The position numbers and the translations under genes were made by a program. The notes under the pieces are model-generated. The model was not told the origin of the DNA. It did no database searches and was given only the letters and a program-made list of their open reading frames with translations. From the NCBI RefSeq assembly GCF_011074955.1, contig NZ_WUQJ01000012.1, forward strand, positions 62,001 to 126,000: a stretch of 64,000 nucleotides of DNA. Reading direction: 5' to 3'. This DNA is from Marinobacter caseinilyticus (GTDB lineage Bacteria > Pseudomonadota > Gammaproteobacteria > Pseudomonadales > Oleiphilaceae). Positions 62,973-64,000 of the stretch are shown piece after piece (the first letter of the stretch is position 1; each line of letters starts with the position of its first letter).

Positions 62973-63626
62973 ATGACTATGACACGGAGTTTTATTCCGG
63001 TTGTCGTCCTGATCATTGCGGCGTTGTTGATGTCGTTTAAGGTACGCGCTGATGAAGATTTGAGGCGTTATGTCGATCAGAACACGCAGGCGCTGGTCGA
63101 CAAATTGAATGCAGAGCGTGGGCTCTATTCAAAAGACCCGGAGGCGTTCTACAAGAGCATGAACGATGCCCTGGAAGGCTTTGTGGATTTTCGCCGCATC
63201 GCCGCCCGAGTAATGGGTCGTTATGCGCGTCAGGCGACGCCGGAGCAACGGGACGAATTTGTTGAAAAGTTCAAGCGCAGTTTGTTCGACAGCTACGCCC
63301 AGGCACTGGTGAATGCCAACGACTTTTCCATTCGGGTAAAAGAGGCCAACATTGATCCATCCAGTGAAAACCGTGCCTCGGTGATGATGGAGGTTGAATC
63401 AGCCTCCGGTAATCGCTATCCGGTGAGTTATTCGATGTACCGGAATGACCAGGGCCAGTGGCTGATGGAGAATGTCATTGTTGAGGGCGTCAATATTGGC
63501 CTCGCCTTCCGCGATCGTTTTGCCCAGGAAATGGAAGCCAGTCGGGACAATATCCAGGCCGTGATTGATGACTGGAGCAAGGCAGTCGACTCGCTGGCGT
63601 TGGACAAGGAGGTCAGTGAATCGTGA
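62973..63626 (+). CDS. mlaC: Phospholipid-binding periplasmic protein MlaC
   Basis: The soluble shuttle carrying phospholipid between MlaA at the outer membrane and MlaFEDB. The 217-residue protein has a Sec signal (cut near VRA-DE, about residue 26) and the Tol-Tol-Ttg2 domain (FVDFRRIAARVMGRYARQATPEQR). A G-rich GGGGGGGAGA site precedes the ATG. Confidence 0.95.
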   Translation: MTMTRSFIPVVVLIIAALLMSFKVRADEDLRRYVDQNTQALVDKLNAERGLYSKDPEAFYKSMNDALEGFVDFRRIAARVMGRYARQATPEQRDEFVEKFKRSLFDSYAQALVNANDFSIRVKEANIDPSSENRASVMMEVESASGNRYPVSYSMYRNDQGQWLMENVIVEGVNIGLAFRDRFAQEMEASRDNIQAVIDDWSKAVDSLALDKEVSES

Positions 63627-63931
63627 CCGACGCCGTTGCGGTCATTACGCCGACGGCGGGTGCAGGGCTGGCGTTGCGCGGTCGTGTGACCGCCGATAAC
63701 GCTGTTTCACTCCGCCGCGACGGTGAACAGAAGATCGCGTCGCTGGGAAAGGTTATTGAAGTGGACCTCAGTCAGGTGGCGGAGGCTCACAGCATTTTGT
63801 TGTCCCTGCTTTTGTGTTGGCAACGTGCCGCACACCAGCAGGGCAAAACCATCACATTTACCGGGGCAGGTGACCGTCTTCATGCCCTGTCTGCGTTGAG
63901 TGGCCTGGACGAGAATTTATCGGGCTTCTGA
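63623..63931 (+). CDS. mlaB: STAS-domain protein MlaB
   Basis: A 102-residue STAS-domain subunit that binds MlaF and supports transporter activity. The core KVIEVDLSQVAEAHSILLSLLLCW is the STAS switch region. It starts with GTG overlapping the mlaC stop by 4 bp. It completes mlaFEDCB; mlaA is not in this window. Confidence 0.92.
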   Translation: MTDAVAVITPTAGAGLALRGRVTADNAVSLRRDGEQKIASLGKVIEVDLSQVAEAHSILLSLLLCWQRAAHQQGKTITFTGAGDRLHALSALSGLDENLSGF

Positions 63932-64000
63932 ACATTCTGTCGTTGTCTTGTTTAGCCTGCGTCCGTAATTGGTTACAATTCCGCTCCTGATTCAAAATGA

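Noticed and set aside
63974..64000. Possible start of the next gene (ATG at 63997) and a TACAAT box
   Set aside because: Only one codon is visible and there is no ribosome-binding site, so an ibaG-like gene cannot be supported.

Overview
This window is 64 kb of gene-dense chromosome from a gammaproteobacterium with moderately high GC. Gene content and order match the core chromosome of Pseudomonas and Marinobacter-type bacteria: hflX-hflKC-hisZ-purA, srkA/cmoAB, comF/bioBFD, acyl-CoA dehydrogenases, leuS-lptE-holA, lnt-corC-ybeY-phoH-miaB, cysDN, gatCAB/mreBCD-maf-rng-yhdP, and kdsD-kdsC-lptCAB-rpoN-hpf-ptsN-rapZ-ptsO facing mlaFEDCB. A marine relative (Marinobacter or Oceanospirillales type) is my inference; the genus cannot be fixed from sequence alone. 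I saw no rRNA, tRNA, CRISPR array, insertion sequence, prophage or integron.

Layout. 1-5.6 kb (+): end of hflX, the HflKC membrane protease regulator, a terminator, then hisZ and purA. 5.7-8.9 kb (-): srkA, a small unknown membrane protein, cmoA and cmoB. 9.2-15.3 kb: an FAD oxidoreductase (+), comF (-), a three-gene biotin operon (bioB, bioF, bioD), then a mini flagellar-rod-like protein and a SprA-family putative metalloprotease. 15.5-19.3 kb (+): two tandem acyl-CoA dehydrogenases; the first has a promoter overlapped by two PsrA-like operators. 19.6-25.0 kb (-): a secreted EndA-type nuclease, a small coiled-coil protein, holA, lptE and leuS, with ybeL (+) divergent from leuS. 25.7-31.0 kb (-): miaB, phoH-like, ybeY, corC and lnt, the last four overlapping. 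31.2-36.3 kb: trmH (+), cysD-cysN-yejK (-) and a PilZ protein (-). 36.8-40.1 kb (-): gatC-gatA-gatB. 40.4-49.8 kb (+): mreBCD, maf, rng, yhdP and a nitrilase. 49.8-60.6 kb (-): yrbG, kdsD, kdsC, lptC, lptA, lptB, rpoN, hpf, ptsN, rapZ, ptsO, mgtE, darP. 60.8-63.9 kb (+): mlaFEDCB.

The genes serve cell-envelope building (Lpt, Kds, Mla, Mre, Lnt, LptE), RNA and translation maturation (CmoAB, MiaB, TrmH, YbeY, RNase G, GatCAB, LeuS, Hpf), sulfate assimilation, biotin and purine/histidine synthesis, and nitrogen-PTS/sigma-54 regulation.

No wholly new multi-gene system stands out. The best leads are: a CysN that appears to carry a decayed APS-kinase tail without a P-loop; the tandem PsrA-like operators; the absence of both tldD and pmbA around a retained darP; a biotin operon without bioC and bioH; a conserved-looking pair of unknowns (mini flagellar-rod-like protein plus HExxH protein); a 510-bp gene-free, inverted-repeat-rich region; and hairpins in the mreB-mreC and hpf-ptsN junctions that could set expression ratios.
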